Below, one piece after another: positions 1 through 9,102 of a stretch of 64,000 nucleotides of DNA (position 1 is its first letter; each line of letters begins with the position of its first letter). The notes beneath the pieces are model-generated. The model made no database searches, was not told the DNA's origin, and saw nothing but the letters and a program-made list of their open reading frames with translations. This DNA comes from Nostoc sp. FACHB-973. Lineage in GTDB: Bacteria > Cyanobacteriota > Cyanobacteriia > Cyanobacteriales > Nostocaceae. A program made the position numbers and the translations under genes. The stretch spans positions 1 to 64,000 of the forward strand of contig NZ_JACJSJ010000011.1 of assembly GCF_014698115.1 (NCBI RefSeq), read 5' to 3'.

Positions 1-1
1 C

Positions 2-103
2 CAAGATGGCAATGTTCTGGGTACAGGTACAGTGTTTGAGTTTGCCCGTTTAGGGAATCCTACTATTACTTTGAGTAGTAGCGATTTCAGTCTGATTGCC
101 TAG
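2..103 (+). CDS. C-terminal end of an unidentified protein (partial)
   Basis: An open frame enters from the left edge and stops with TAG at 101-103, giving 33 residues that end in SSSDFSLIA. The Gly/Thr/Ser-rich, beta-like composition (GTGTVFEFARLG) would suit the end of a secreted repeat or calcium-binding protein, but no family can be named from so short a tail. No start is visible in the window. Confidence 0.5.
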   Translation, partial: QDGNVLGTGTVFEFARLGNPTITLSSSDFSLIA

Positions 104-168
104 TACGATTTGGCTCTAATTCCAAATGTTACAGCAGTTTTCACGTATTTGAACCACATCTATCGTAA

Positions 169-189
169 GGGCACAGCATTGCTGTGCCC
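169..189. repeat. Short palindromic repeat after the partial gene
   Basis: GGGCACAGCA and TGCTGTGCCC form a 10-bp perfect stem around a single T. It resembles the palindromes at 2213, 14756 and 59699 (GGGGC.CACAG / CTGTG.GCCCC), so it belongs to a dispersed family. It may also end transcription of the upstream gene, although no T-run follows. Confidence 0.6.
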
Positions 190-313
190 CTACCGCGTGG
201 TCTATTTACCTGAAAATTGCTAGAACGTTTGTGGGACAAAGGTTTGAGCTTAATTTGACACCAATGGCTTTCCCACACACCCCACAAGTAGTAATTTATT
301 TATTGGAAATCCT

Positions 314-637
314 TTAACTAGCTTCACCGATCGCAATAAAATTAAAAGCAGACTTTTCTTTGGTCACTGCCAGTTCTGGAGAAGCTGCGCCTGATTGTTG
401 CTTAATTCCCAAATCCCAAATATTAACTTGAGCTTTGTTTGTGGCTATGTTCTTAACAACAATTTGATTATCGGCACCCCAATCCTTTAAAGTAGCTACG
501 ACGGTGGGAGGTTCAACAAAAGATTCTAAAAAAGTAATAACATAGGTTCCTGCTTCCGGTGATTCAACTTGAAAACCCTTTCCGCTCTGTTTGGTTCCGT
601 CTTCAGTAACTGTTCCGTAAATAATTTTATAGCTCAC
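314..637 (-). CDS. Small H-type-lectin-like protein, function unknown
   Basis: 107 residues, starting at a GTG preceded by AAAGGTG with seven A between, a good ribosome site. The order 'GTYVITF..SFVEPPTVVAT', a central 'VVKNIATNKAQVNIWD' and a final 'FNFIAIG' resembles the beta-sandwich of H-type-lectin or tail-fibre-like domains, where a glycine-rich entry precedes 'F..PP.VVAT' and the domain closes on 'F.F.AIG'. This is recognition by pattern only. There is no signal peptide or membrane segment. It stands alone, with about 450 bp of non-coding DNA upstream. A carbohydrate-binding role is inference. Confidence 0.7.
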   Translation of the reverse strand: MSYKIIYGTVTEDGTKQSGKGFQVESPEAGTYVITFLESFVEPPTVVATLKDWGADNQIVVKNIATNKAQVNIWDLGIKQQSGAASPELAVTKEKSAFNFIAIGEAS

Positions 638-1087
638 TTTTTTTCACCTTTTTCAACTTGAGTTTGTATCAACTCACCAAACTTGCATTTGGCGGCTGTG
701 GAGTTTTTTCCAGGCTAGTTAAAGCCAGTTGAAGCCAAGCTTCGCAATCAAATTTTAAAATTTGATGAAGTTTTGCTAAAATTAGACCATGTTTAGAAAT
801 TAAAATCAAGGTGTAATTGTTCACCAAAAAACCGCTTTGATTTCAATTTGTAAAATTTTTTAAAGAAGAATTCAGAACTCAGAAGTCAGAATTCAGTATA
901 AATTGGAGTCAGACTGGATGGTGAATATTGGTTTAAAAGGCAGTGGAATGGTGGGCGAAACTAGTATTAAATATTCTTGCCTTAAAACTTTATCCCTTTA
1001 TGGGTAGAGTATTCAGAATTCAGAATTCTGAATTCTGACTCCTGTTTTATTATTCTCTCAAAAAATTAAAAAATATTGGCTCTTTTT
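638..1087. other. Intergenic region with palindromes, no gene seen
   Basis: 450 bp between divergent genes. It holds a perfect 20-bp palindrome (ATCAAATTTT/AAAATTTGAT, 747-766). Repeated GAATTCAGAA / TTCTGAATTC units at about 868-898 and 1012-1040 could pair with each other over about 150 bp. I see no convincing open frame. The promoters of the small lectin-like gene (leftward) and mtnA (rightward) must lie here, but no clear -35/-10 pair stands out. Confidence 0.5.
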
Positions 1088-2149
1088 ATGACAGATTCTA
1101 CAAATCAGGTTTATCCAGTTATTTGGCACAATGACTCAGTGTCACTAATTGACCAAACTCGCCTACCCAATGAATATGCATTCGTGGAAATTCACCGCAG
1201 TGAAGATATGGCGCGGGCGATTAAAACGATGATTGTGCGGGGTGCGCCTGCAATTGGTGTGGCTGCGGCATATGGAATGTATTTAGGGGCGAGGGAAATT
1301 GCAACAAGCGATCGCCACGAATTTCTGCAACACTTAGATCGAGTTGCTCAGTTGTTGCGTTCTACTCGTCCCACAGCGGTAAACTTATTTTGGGCAATTA
1401 GCCGAATGCTCAAAACTGCCTACGAAACCCTGGGAACAGTGGAAGAAATCAAGCAAATTCTCTTGGAAACTGCCCAAGCAATCAACATTGAAGATTTGCA
1501 AACCTGTCAGGCGATCGGCGATCATGGTTTGGCAGTTTTGCCCACTACCCCAGAAAAGCTGACATTGCTTACCCACTGTAACGCCGGGGCATTAGCCACT
1601 GCTGGTTATGGTACAGCCTTGGGTGTTGTGCGTTCTGCTTGGAGAGAAGGACGTTTAGAGCGTTTGTTTGCCGACGAAACCCGTCCCCGCTTACAAGGCG
1701 CAAAACTCACCACTTGGGAATGCGTCCAAGAAGGTATTCCAGTGACATTAATTACTGATAACATGGCAGCCCATTGCATGAAACAAGGTTTGATTCATGC
1801 AGTAGTTGTGGGTGCCGATCGCATTGCCGCTAACGGCGACACTGCTAATAAAATTGGTACATACAGTGTGGCGATCGCAGCTAAAGCCCATAATATACCC
1901 TTCTTTGTCGCTGCACCCCTTTCCACCGTTGATTTTGAATTAGCCGATGGCAGCAAAATTCCCATTGAAGAACGCGATCCCACAGAAATCTATCAAGTCG
2001 GCGATACTATTCTCACACCAGCGGGTATAGATTTTTACAACCCAGCATTTGATGTCACCCCAGCCGAGTTGATTACAGCCATCATTACAGAAAATGGAGC
2101 GATCGCACCTAGCGAGTTGGCAAAATCCCAGGTAAAGCAAACGGTGTAG
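1088..2149 (+). CDS. mtnA: S-methyl-5-thioribose-1-phosphate isomerase (MtnA)
   Basis: Aldose-ketose isomerase of the methionine salvage pathway, converting methylthioribose-1-phosphate to methylthioribulose-1-phosphate in the cytoplasm. The ATG at 1088 gives 353 residues, the usual family length; a TTG four codons earlier is less likely. Family hallmarks are present: [11 protein letters not shown] near residue 48, the catalytic cysteine in [11 protein letters not shown] (about C164), and the catalytic aspartate in [19 protein letters not shown] (about D244). No other salvage gene lies beside it. It is convergent with the flavodoxin-type gene and separated from it by a perfect palindrome at 2213-2240. 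Confidence 0.96.
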   Translation: MTDSTNQVYPVIWHNDSVSLIDQTRLPNEYAFVEIHRSEDMARAIKTMIVRGAPAIGVAAAYGMYLGAREIATSDRHEFLQHLDRVAQLLRSTRPTAVNLFWAISRMLKTAYETLGTVEEIKQILLETAQAINIEDLQTCQAIGDHGLAVLPTTPEKLTLLTHCNAGALATAGYGTALGVVRSAWREGRLERLFADETRPRLQGAKLTTWECVQEGIPVTLITDNMAAHCMKQGLIHAVVVGADRIAANGDTANKIGTYSVAIAAKAHNIPFFVAAPLSTVDFELADGSKIPIEERDPTEIYQVGDTILTPAGIDFYNPAFDVTPAELITAIITENGAIAPSELAKSQVKQTV

Positions 2150-2212
2150 TAGTTTAAAGACTTACACCGATTCTCAATTGAATGGAATACACCCTTTGAA
2201 AATTAAATCATC

Positions 2213-2240
2213 GTAGGGGCGCACAGCTGTGCGCCCCTAC
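2213..2240. repeat. Perfect 28-bp palindrome between convergent genes
   Basis: GTAGGGGCGCACAG followed directly by its reverse complement CTGTGCGCCCCTAC. It lies 63 bp after mtnA and 6 bp before the end of the leftward flavodoxin gene, so it may act as a two-way terminator. The same design recurs at 169, 14756 and 59699, which marks it as a dispersed repeat. Confidence 0.75.
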
Positions 2241-2245
2241 TCACC

Positions 2246-2839
2246 TTAATTAACTTTTGTCCAACGTTGGGCTATTTCTGCGATGCGTTGTCCAAATCGG
2301 AAAGCTGTTAGGCGATCGCCTGGATCGAGTGTTGGTTCGGCTGTGCAAGCACCTTCGGTTTGTCCCATTACTCCTAGAAACGAACCGAGACGATTTATAC
2401 CATCATCTTTTTCAAATAACTGACTAGGTAAATCTCCAACGCTAACCCAAATCATGCCATTAAGGGCAGCATTGATTGCCAAATAAAGCAGTGTTCCTTG
2501 TTTTTCACCACTGGGAAAACTGGAATGAGTAAAGCCACCCGCAAGCTTATTTTTCCATTTTTGATTAGCCCAGACATCTCTAGGAGCATCAATAAAAACT
2601 TTAAATTGACCGGCTACACCTCCCATATAAGTAGGTGAACCAAACACAATGGCATCAGCCTGATTCAGCTTTTCGATGATTTCTGGGTCTTCCCACGATC
2701 CATTGACAAACTGCTTTTCCACAATTCGTAATAATTCTACCTTCACTCCTGGCACTTTAGTAGCTCCTTCGGCGATCGCTTGAGCCATTAAATGTGTATG
2801 ACCAGAAGCAGAAAAATAGACAATAGCCACATTGGACAT
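2246..2839 (-). CDS. Flavodoxin-family NAD(P)H:quinone reductase-like protein (WrbA type)
   Basis: About 197 residues with the flavodoxin fold. It starts VAIVYFSASGHTHLMAQAIAEG, where SASGHTH is the FMN-phosphate loop, followed by ADAIVFGSPTYMGGVAGQFK, the isoalloxazine-contact loop, and GGFTHSSFPSGEKQGTL. This order is typical of WrbA-like flavoproteins that move two electrons to quinones. The ATG at 2839 is preferred over 2851 because GGAG lies six bases before it, within the upstream in-frame codons. Soluble, no signal peptide. Substrate unknown. Confidence 0.85.
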   Translation of the reverse strand: MSNVAIVYFSASGHTHLMAQAIAEGATKVPGVKVELLRIVEKQFVNGSWEDPEIIEKLNQADAIVFGSPTYMGGVAGQFKVFIDAPRDVWANQKWKNKLAGGFTHSSFPSGEKQGTLLYLAINAALNGMIWVSVGDLPSQLFEKDDGINRLGSFLGVMGQTEGACTAEPTLDPGDRLTAFRFGQRIAEIAQRWTKVN

Positions 2840-3061
2840 GCCTAACTCCATTCAAGGATTATGAATTTCTCTTTTACCAAACATTTAAACTTGTGAAAAA
2901 TATATTTTGCTCTCATAAATACTTGATAAATTGTATAATATACGTAGTATTTTCAGATATCAACCCATTTTGAATATCAATCACAAATAGGCATAAGTTC
3001 ATATTTTTATAACTGTAAAACTTGATAACAGAATAGAAGAACTACCTGCATCTGAAAACCA

Positions 3062-4054
3062 CTACACTCCATTAGTAAGTTCTGGAGACGGCTCTTTCAA
3101 TTCCTTCGCTGACTCTTCAATTCCTACGTTACTATTTAAGGCAAGATAAATACCAAGCAGAATAACAGCAAATGCCACTAAGTTCAACCAATTCAAAGCT
3201 TCTGCAAAGATAATCCAAGCTAAGAAGGCGGTAACAATAGGATCTAAAAGATTAATCATTGCTACAAGACTAGAAGACAAATGTTTGAGGCTGTATGCCA
3301 GTAGTCCGTCAGCGACAATAAGGGTTAGAGCCAGAGCAATAACACCCAGCCACCCGTTCGCAGAATGGGGAAAAAATTCGTCGTGAATAATAAACATAAT
3401 CGGTGCAAGTAAAAGCGTAATAATTCGACAAATCCAACTCAAAATAGTTGTAACTGTTAATTGTGTCCTGAGTTTTTCAATTGTCAAAAGATAAAGGCTC
3501 CAGAAAAGTGCTGATGCAAGAGCTAGTATGTCACCTTGGAGTTTCAGTGAGGCAATTTGTAAATCATCGAACCCCAAGACGATTGTTCCTATAATTGTGA
3601 TTGCTAGACCAGCTAGGAATTTATAATCAAAACGTTGATTAAAAAGTAACCATCCCCCCAGTGTCGTGAACAATGGAGTCAAACTATGTATCAATGCCGA
3701 GTTGGCAACGCTAGTCTCAGTCAGTGACCAAGCCCAGAGAATTTGAGTAGCGCAAAAAAACACCGCTGTTACTACTAGTAACAGGATTTGATTTTTGTCA
3801 AGTGACTGCTTGATGATGGGTTGTTCTTTTTTCCCAAGCTGGCGAATAACTAAAACTTCTTGCCATATTCCAAAGATAATAGCCGCTATCCAACAACGAT
3901 TGAACATCGTAGCATTAGGGCTGATTTCGTTCTCGCTCCATCGGATCAAGATGGGCATAATACCAAAAATTACTAGAGCAACAAAATTAGCAATAATTGC
4001 TCCTGTTGTTTTGTTATGAGGCTCATAGTTAGTAACTTCGATCTGGTCAGTCAT
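3062..4054 (-). CDS. EamA/DMT-family transporter
   Basis: 330 residues with about ten hydrophobic helices in two similar halves, the usual drug/metabolite transporter layout (two EamA domains, roughly residues 18-155 and 172-310). Internal marks are 'PLFTTLGGWLLFNQRF' ending the first half and 'LDPIVTAFLAWIIFAEALNWL' ending the second, the family's helix-loop signature. Both ends are short and hydrophilic, so it is an inner-membrane exporter of unknown substrate. It stands alone, about 220 bp from the flavodoxin gene, and is not clearly in an operon. Confidence 0.92.
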   Translation of the reverse strand: MTDQIEVTNYEPHNKTTGAIIANFVALVIFGIMPILIRWSENEISPNATMFNRCWIAAIIFGIWQEVLVIRQLGKKEQPIIKQSLDKNQILLLVVTAVFFCATQILWAWSLTETSVANSALIHSLTPLFTTLGGWLLFNQRFDYKFLAGLAITIIGTIVLGFDDLQIASLKLQGDILALASALFWSLYLLTIEKLRTQLTVTTILSWICRIITLLLAPIMFIIHDEFFPHSANGWLGVIALALTLIVADGLLAYSLKHLSSSLVAMINLLDPIVTAFLAWIIFAEALNWLNLVAFAVILLGIYLALNSNVGIEESAKELKEPSPELTNGV

Positions 4055-4225
4055 AATAATGTCCCAAAACGTTTAGTATGTGGATAGAGAATATTGCTCA
4101 CTAATATTCAGTTAAATTTATAATGATTGATGACAGTGGTATATCAACTAGAAACCAAACCTATAATAGTGCCAAAAAAATAGTGCTGATATTGCTTTTG
4201 ATTTGGAACATTACGTGATAAAAAG

Positions 4226-4295
4226 GTTCAGTTAAGGAGAGAGTAACTTAACAAAATCAAAATGCAAGTATGTTGATTTTGAATCTTAACTGAAC
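4226..4295. repeat. Nested inverted repeat (MITE-like or terminator)
   Basis: GTTCAGTTAAG (4226-4236) pairs perfectly with CTTAACTGAAC (4285-4295). Inside it, CAAAATCAA (4252-4260) pairs with TTGATTTTG (4273-4281) around a 12-base loop. The element follows the end of the leftward NADAR gene by only 16 bp, so it could end that transcript. Its two-level symmetry also fits a small non-autonomous element. Confidence 0.6.
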
Positions 4296-4310
4296 TACAT
4301 TACATTTAAG

Positions 4311-4832
4311 TTAATTATAATGACGGAGTATGGTTCGCACTTCGATGAGAATCTGTCCCAGGCGATTTTTACCAGTACCATCTTCTCCACAACCCCAGTA
4401 ATAGTCATGTGATGTGGTTTCAACTAGTAATTGATTACCAGTTGAGAGCAGAATATCTCGAATATCTGCATGGTTTTGGAATTTAGCTAAAACTGCCTTG
4501 TACATGAATTCATCTTTGACTTGTCTCCAATCTGGACGGAGAGGAAGAGAGCGATCGCCTCCGATATTTGCTGCTTCCAATGGCGTTTTAGCCTGTTGGA
4601 CTTTCTCAAAATAAGGTGTGCCTACAAACTTCTGTGCTTGAAAATAGTGTTCGCTAGTTTGCCAATAAAAGTTATCTAATTTAAAACCATGTGCTGAGAA
4701 GTTACAAAAGCAACCATAGGGAATTTCATCAGCAAAACAAAAGTAGATTGTTTGTTCTGGGAAATTGAAAAAACTTGTCTGGAATTCGGGAGATCGATGT
4801 TTTAAATTTTGAATTTGGGATTTTTCTTGCAT
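4311..4832 (-). CDS. NADAR family protein (YbiA-like N-glycosidase)
   Basis: 173 residues. From about residue 30 it carries the NADAR fold: 'IYFCF...PYGCFCNFSAHGFKLDNFYWQTSEHYFQAQKF', then 'IGGDRSLPLRPDW', 'MYKAVLAKF' and the final 'WGCGEDGTGKNRLGQIL'. This family cleaves N-glycosidic bonds in riboflavin intermediates or ADP-ribosyl groups; which substrate applies here cannot be told. The first 25 residues lie outside the domain, and their coding bases look like the TTTTGGATTT-type intergenic repeat, so the real start could be further inside. It is monocistronic and followed by the inverted repeat at 4226-4295. Confidence 0.9.
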   Translation of the reverse strand: MQEKSQIQNLKHRSPEFQTSFFNFPEQTIYFCFADEIPYGCFCNFSAHGFKLDNFYWQTSEHYFQAQKFVGTPYFEKVQQAKTPLEAANIGGDRSLPLRPDWRQVKDEFMYKAVLAKFQNHADIRDILLSTGNQLLVETTSHDYYWGCGEDGTGKNRLGQILIEVRTILRHYN

Positions 4833-5222
4833 TTCTCTAAGAAGTATTTAACTGTATTTTGTAAACCTTGACCGATTACAGCAGATTTGAATGAATATGA
4901 AGTAGACAATCCAAATCTAAAAACCTGGCGTCAAGGCTGTTTTACTTACCAATTCTACTCGGAGAACTCTGAATTATGCTGGATATAGTTTAGTGTATTA
5001 ATTTAATTAATTTTTTCTTAAATTTTTAGTTTTGCGCAAGTATATAATATTCATATCTTCAATCTTTGATAATCTCTTAAAATCAAGCAAAAAGTCAAGG
5101 ATAGATAAGACAGTTAAGACAATTTAAAAGGTAATTTTCAGTAAGCCGAAATGTTCTGTGCTTGTTTTAGTAGTAAACTTAATCTTTGCTTTCATGTAAA
5201 AACCCTTCTGAAACCAGAATTT
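4833..5222. other. Intergenic region, no gene seen
   Basis: About 390 bp of A+T-rich DNA between the divergent NADAR and O-methyltransferase genes. A long run rich in TTAATTAATTTTTTCTTAAA lies at 5000-5030. No RNA gene or open frame is convincing. The in-frame ATG at 5151 is an alternative start for the methyltransferase. Confidence 0.4.
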
Positions 5223-5894
5223 ATGAATCAGGCGCAATGGACTGCGGTTGATAGCTACCTCACTGACCTGTTTGTACCCCCCGACCCCGTGCTAGATGCA
5301 GCACTGGAAGCCAGCGCTGCCGCCGGTCTGCCACCGCACAACGTTTCGCCAAATCAGGGCAAGCTACTGCTGCTGTTGGCACAACTCCAAGGGGCACGTA
5401 CCATCCTAGAGATTGGTACTTTGGGCGGCTACAGCACAATCTGGTTGGCGCGGGCACTACCCACTGACGGTTACTTAATTACACTGGAAGCCGATCCCAA
5501 GCACGCCAGAGTAGCCCAGAATAACATTGCACGCGCCGGTCTGAACGATTTAGTTGAATTGCGACTTGGGCAAGCACTCTCTACACTCCCACAACTTGCC
5601 GCTGAAGGTCGCAGTCCATTTGATCTGATTTTCATCGACGCCGACAAGCCAAACAATCCTGATTACCTAGCCTGGGCGCTGAAACTTTCCCGTCGAGGCA
5701 GCCTGATTGTTGCTGATAATGTTGTCCGCAACGGGGCAGTAATTGATACAGCCAGTGGCGATGCCAGCGTCCAAGGTGTGCGTCGCTTCAACGAACTGCT
5801 GGCATCAGAACCACGTGTGAGTGCCACAGCCCTCCAGACAGTGGGTAGCAAAGGATACGATGGCTTTGCGATCGCCCTAGTCACAGCTGATTAG
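5223..5894 (+). CDS. Class I O-methyltransferase (caffeoyl-CoA/catechol type)
   Basis: SAM-dependent O-methyltransferase of the Methyltransf_3 type. Motif I is ILEIGTLGGYSTIWLARALP, followed by LEADPKHARVAQNNI, 'DLIFIDADKPNNPDYL' (metal- and catechol-binding Asp) and 'GSLIVADNVVRNGAV'. About 223 residues from ATG 5223, the family norm. An in-frame ATG at 5151 adds a Cys-rich stretch unlike the family. The gene is clearly richer in G+C than its surroundings (42 of 60 bases in 5281-5340), which suggests transfer or a different codon history. Natural acceptor unknown. Confidence 0.92.
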   Translation: MNQAQWTAVDSYLTDLFVPPDPVLDAALEASAAAGLPPHNVSPNQGKLLLLLAQLQGARTILEIGTLGGYSTIWLARALPTDGYLITLEADPKHARVAQNNIARAGLNDLVELRLGQALSTLPQLAAEGRSPFDLIFIDADKPNNPDYLAWALKLSRRGSLIVADNVVRNGAVIDTASGDASVQGVRRFNELLASEPRVSATALQTVGSKGYDGFAIALVTAD

Positions 5895-5900
5895 TAGGGC

Positions 5901-5948
5901 AGGGGATGAGGGAGATGGGGGAGATGAGGGAGATGAGGGAGAGGGGGG
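5901..5948. repeat. Short tandem repeat (GGGAGATGA type)
   Basis: Nine-base units of GGGAGATGA and GGGAGATGG directly after the O-methyltransferase stop. The same unit occurs at 9259-9340 (reverse), 20055-20115, 26920-26965 (inside miaA) and 59115-59170. Confidence 0.85.
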
Positions 5949-6110
5949 AAATAACCAATGCCCCATGCCCAATGCCCAAGTAGTTTTTATTCTGCCAGAA
6001 TGGCGAGACTAAATAGCACAGCGATCGCTACATTAGAAGATATATAAATATAAATATATATAAATAAAAATCATTGTTGATTTTTATTCGTCCGCAGTTC
6101 AGAGAAAAAC

Positions 6111-8213
6111 ATGAGTGCAAGTACCATTCTTTTTGACAATCCTTTACTCCAAGGCACTGGCCTACCTCCCTTTGCAGAGATTAAACCAGAACGAGTAGTA
6201 CCAGCCTTTAACCAATTGCTGGCAGAACTTGACCAGCAGCTTGCAGCTTTAGAGGCTAATGTAGAGCCTACTTGGGAAGGTTTAGTACAACCTTTAGAAA
6301 AGCTGACTGAACGGCTTACCTGGAGTTGGGGGGCAGTGAATCATTTAATGGGGGTTAAAAATAGCCCTGAACTGCGAGAAGCTCATGAAACCATACAGCC
6401 ACAGGTAATACAATTTATCAATAAGCTTGGTCAAAGCCAACCCATCTACAGTGCTTTTAAAGTACTCCGTGCCAGTGATAGTTGGGCAACTTTAGAACCA
6501 GCCCAACAGCGGATTGTAGAAGCTGCCATTCGAGATGCAGAACTTTCTGGTGTTGGCTTAGAAGGAGAGGCAAGAGAGCGTTTCAATATCATCCAGATGG
6601 AATTAGCAGAACTTTCTACCAAATTCTCTAACCATGTACTGGATGCGACTAAAGCTTTTAGCTTAACCCTGACAAAAAAAGCAGAAATTGACGGACTACC
6701 CCCAAGCTTAGTGAGTTTAGCAGCACAAGCTGCTCGTGAGGCTGGTGAAATCAACGCTACACCAGAAAATGGTCCTTGGCGTATTACTTTGGACTTTCCC
6801 TGCTACGGGCCTTTCATGCAGCATAGCACCAGCCGAGATTTACGCCAAAAGCTTTACAAAGCTTATATCACCCGTGCTTCTAGTGGCGATTTAGATAACA
6901 AACCTTTAATTAAGAGGATTTTGGAGTTACGGCAAGAACTCGCAGATTTACTTGGCTTTGGGAGTTATGCCGAATTGAGCCTTGCCAGTAAAATGGCTCC
7001 TAATGTTGAAGCAGTGGAAGCATTATTAGAAGAACTACGTCAGGCTAGTTATGATGCTGCTGTCAAAGACTTAGAAGAACTCCAAGCCTTCGCCGCATCA
7101 CATGGAGAACAATATCAGGATTTAAAACACTGGGATATCAGCTTTTGGTCAGAACGCCAACGAGAAGCAAAATTTGCTTTTACTGCTGAAGAATTACGTC
7201 CTTACTTTCCCCTTCCCCAAGTACTAGATGGCTTATTTGGACTTGTGAAGCGGTTATTTGGCGTTACCGTCACCCCTGCCGATGGTCAAGCCCCAGTATG
7301 GCATGAGGATGTGCGTTATTTCCAAATTGCTGATGAAACTGGTTCTCCCATAGCTTACTTCTACTTAGATCCCTATAGCCGTCCCGCAGAAAAACGCGGT
7401 GGTGCTTGGATGGATGTATGCATCAATCGTGCCAAAACCACAGAAAATGGTGTAACTAGCATCCGCTTACCTGTGAGTTATCTGATATGTAACCAAACTC
7501 CACCAGTAGATGGCAAACCTAGTTTGATGACTTTCTATGAAGTAGAGACTTTGTTTCACGAGTTTGGTCATGGATTACACCACATGCTTACCAAGGTTGA
7601 TTATGCTGGAGCCGCAGGCATCAACAATGTCGAATGGGACGCAGTGGAACTACCTAGTCAGTTTATGGAAAACTGGTGCTATGAGCGACTTACTTTATTT
7701 GGCATGGCTAAGCATTACGAAACAGGGGAAGCTCTACCAGAACATTATTATCAAAAACTGCTAGCAGCCCGTAATTATATGAGTGGTACTGCCATGTTGC
7801 GGCAGCTTCACTTTAGCAGGGTTGATTTAGAACTACACTACCGCTATCGTCCCGATAGTGATGAAACTCCGGCAGATGTGCGTCAGCGCATAGCTCAGAC
7901 GACTACCGTTTTACCACCACTTCCAGAAGATTCAATGCTATGTGCATTTGGACACATTTTTGAGGGTGGTTACGCAGCCGGATACTACAGTTACAAATGG
8001 GCTGAAGTACTTAGTGCTGATGCTTTTGCCGCTTTTGAAGAGGCTGGACTAGAAAATGAAGAAGCTATAAAAGCTACAGGACGACATTATCGAGATACCG
8101 TTCTGGCACTTGGTGGTGGAAAGCATCCAATGCAGGTCTTTAAAACTTTCCGGGGTCGTGAACCAAGTACGATCGCTCTACTCAGGCACAATGGTTTAGT
8201 CAGGGCTGAGTAG
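6111..8213 (+). CDS. prlC: M3 family oligopeptidase (oligopeptidase A-like)
   Basis: Cytoplasmic zinc metallopeptidase that degrades short peptides, including cleaved signal peptides. 700 residues, full length. The N-terminus 'NPLLQGTGLPPFAEIKPERVVPAF' matches the oligopeptidase A opening. The zinc site is FHEFGHGLHH (H483, E484, H487), with the third ligand in VEWDAVELPSQF about 30 residues later. The C-terminal FGHIFEGGYAAGYYSYKWAEVL is the usual substrate-closing segment. It stands alone, is preceded by an A+T-rich TATAAATA stretch (6040-6075) and is followed at once by GGGGAAT repeats. Confidence 0.96.
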   Translation: MSASTILFDNPLLQGTGLPPFAEIKPERVVPAFNQLLAELDQQLAALEANVEPTWEGLVQPLEKLTERLTWSWGAVNHLMGVKNSPELREAHETIQPQVIQFINKLGQSQPIYSAFKVLRASDSWATLEPAQQRIVEAAIRDAELSGVGLEGEARERFNIIQMELAELSTKFSNHVLDATKAFSLTLTKKAEIDGLPPSLVSLAAQAAREAGEINATPENGPWRITLDFPCYGPFMQHSTSRDLRQKLYKAYITRASSGDLDNKPLIKRILELRQELADLLGFGSYAELSLASKMAPNVEAVEALLEELRQASYDAAVKDLEELQAFAASHGEQYQDLKHWDISFWSERQREAKFAFTAEELRPYFPLPQVLDGLFGLVKRLFGVTVTPADGQAPVWHEDVRYFQIADETGSPIAYFYLDPYSRPAEKRGGAWMDVCINRAKTTENGVTSIRLPVSYLICNQTPPVDGKPSLMTFYEVETLFHEFGHGLHHMLTKVDYAGAAGINNVEWDAVELPSQFMENWCYERLTLFGMAKHYETGEALPEHYYQKLLAARNYMSGTAMLRQLHFSRVDLELHYRYRPDSDETPADVRQRIAQTTTVLPPLPEDSMLCAFGHIFEGGYAAGYYSYKWAEVLSADAFAAFEEAGLENEEAIKATGRHYRDTVLALGGGKHPMQVFKTFRGREPSTIALLRHNGLVRAE

Positions 8214-8295
8214 GGAATGGGGAATGGGGAATGGGGAATGGGGAGATAGAGAAAATAACCAATGCCCAATGCCCTATGCCCTATGCCCTATGCCC
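8214..8295. repeat. Two short tandem repeats between convergent genes
   Basis: About four copies of GGGGAAT(G) at 8215-8245 are followed by ATGCCCT(A/T) repeats at 8262-8293. They fill nearly all the space between the oligopeptidase stop and the DUF928 stop, leaving no room for a conventional terminator. Confidence 0.8.
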
Positions 8296-8301
8296 CAAAG
8301 T

Positions 8302-9102
8302 CTAAGGTTTGTCCAACAGAAGGGGTTTTTTAGCAACATCATCTAAGCGGATACTGGCTAGCAAATTCTGCCACTGTGCCTCAACTGCCGTATCTTTGGG
8401 ATTTTTCTGACGCAGTTGAGCTAGTGTCGCTAGTGCCTCATACCATATGCCATTTTGGGCATAGATTGCATAGCGCTTTAGAGGTTCTGTCGTTTCTAGT
8501 TCTTTAACTGTTGATTGACTCAGGTCAACTCGTTGTATTACCCCTTCAACGAAAGTCCAAGGGGCATTTTTGCGTTTATCGCAGTTAATGCTGAAAAACC
8601 AACGGTATTGTTTGTTCAGTGTCAAGGCCGGACCAGTGCTAGGTAGGGAAACGCGTATTACTCCTGGCTTATCTGGTAAAGCGATGGGTTGTTTAAATAT
8701 CTCGTTAGAATCCTCATCTTGCAGCACAAATTCCACTGCATTACCCACATCCTTGGTATATGGCACGTAGAAAAACCAACTTGGACGTTCTAAGGTTGTC
8801 TTTGCCCAGACATTAACCACCCCATCAGCTTCCTCAGTAAACGGCATTAAAGCCGTGAGGTCAGGTTTAGCAGTTGGACACGCAAAATCTCCCCGCGTAG
8901 CCCCACCCCGGACGCGTCCTCCAGGAGCGCGACCAGGTGGAACTGGGGGTTGCTCAAAAGGTGGGGTTTGAGCAACAATCATTTTAGAATTAGAGCGATC
9001 GCCAAGTCCACGACCAAGACTCGAATTCTGGCTCAGTAGCAGACTCGTGCAGCTCAAACCTAGTACTAAAAATAGTTTTATCGGTTGTAAATTAAACTTC
9101 AT
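8302..9102 (-). CDS. DUF928 domain protein, probably exported
   Basis: 266 residues. The N-terminus is lysine plus a hydrophobic run (KLFLVLGLSCTSLLLSQ), a signal peptide or membrane anchor. After a Pro/Gly-Arg-rich linker (about 50-70), the DUF928 domain runs from 'CPTAKPDLTALMPF' through 'TTLERPSWFFYVPY', 'FVLQDEDSNEIFK', 'YRWFFSINCD' and 'FVEGVIQRV' to a helical tail. It is known almost only from cyanobacteria and has no assigned activity. It is the last of three leftward genes (DUF1822, CHAT-CHASE2, DUF928), but about 240 bp of repeats separate it from the CHAT-CHASE2 gene, so it may have its own promoter. Confidence 0.9.
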   Translation of the reverse strand: MKFNLQPIKLFLVLGLSCTSLLLSQNSSLGRGLGDRSNSKMIVAQTPPFEQPPVPPGRAPGGRVRGGATRGDFACPTAKPDLTALMPFTEEADGVVNVWAKTTLERPSWFFYVPYTKDVGNAVEFVLQDEDSNEIFKQPIALPDKPGVIRVSLPSTGPALTLNKQYRWFFSINCDKRKNAPWTFVEGVIQRVDLSQSTVKELETTEPLKRYAIYAQNGIWYEALATLAQLRQKNPKDTAVEAQWQNLLASIRLDDVAKKPLLLDKP

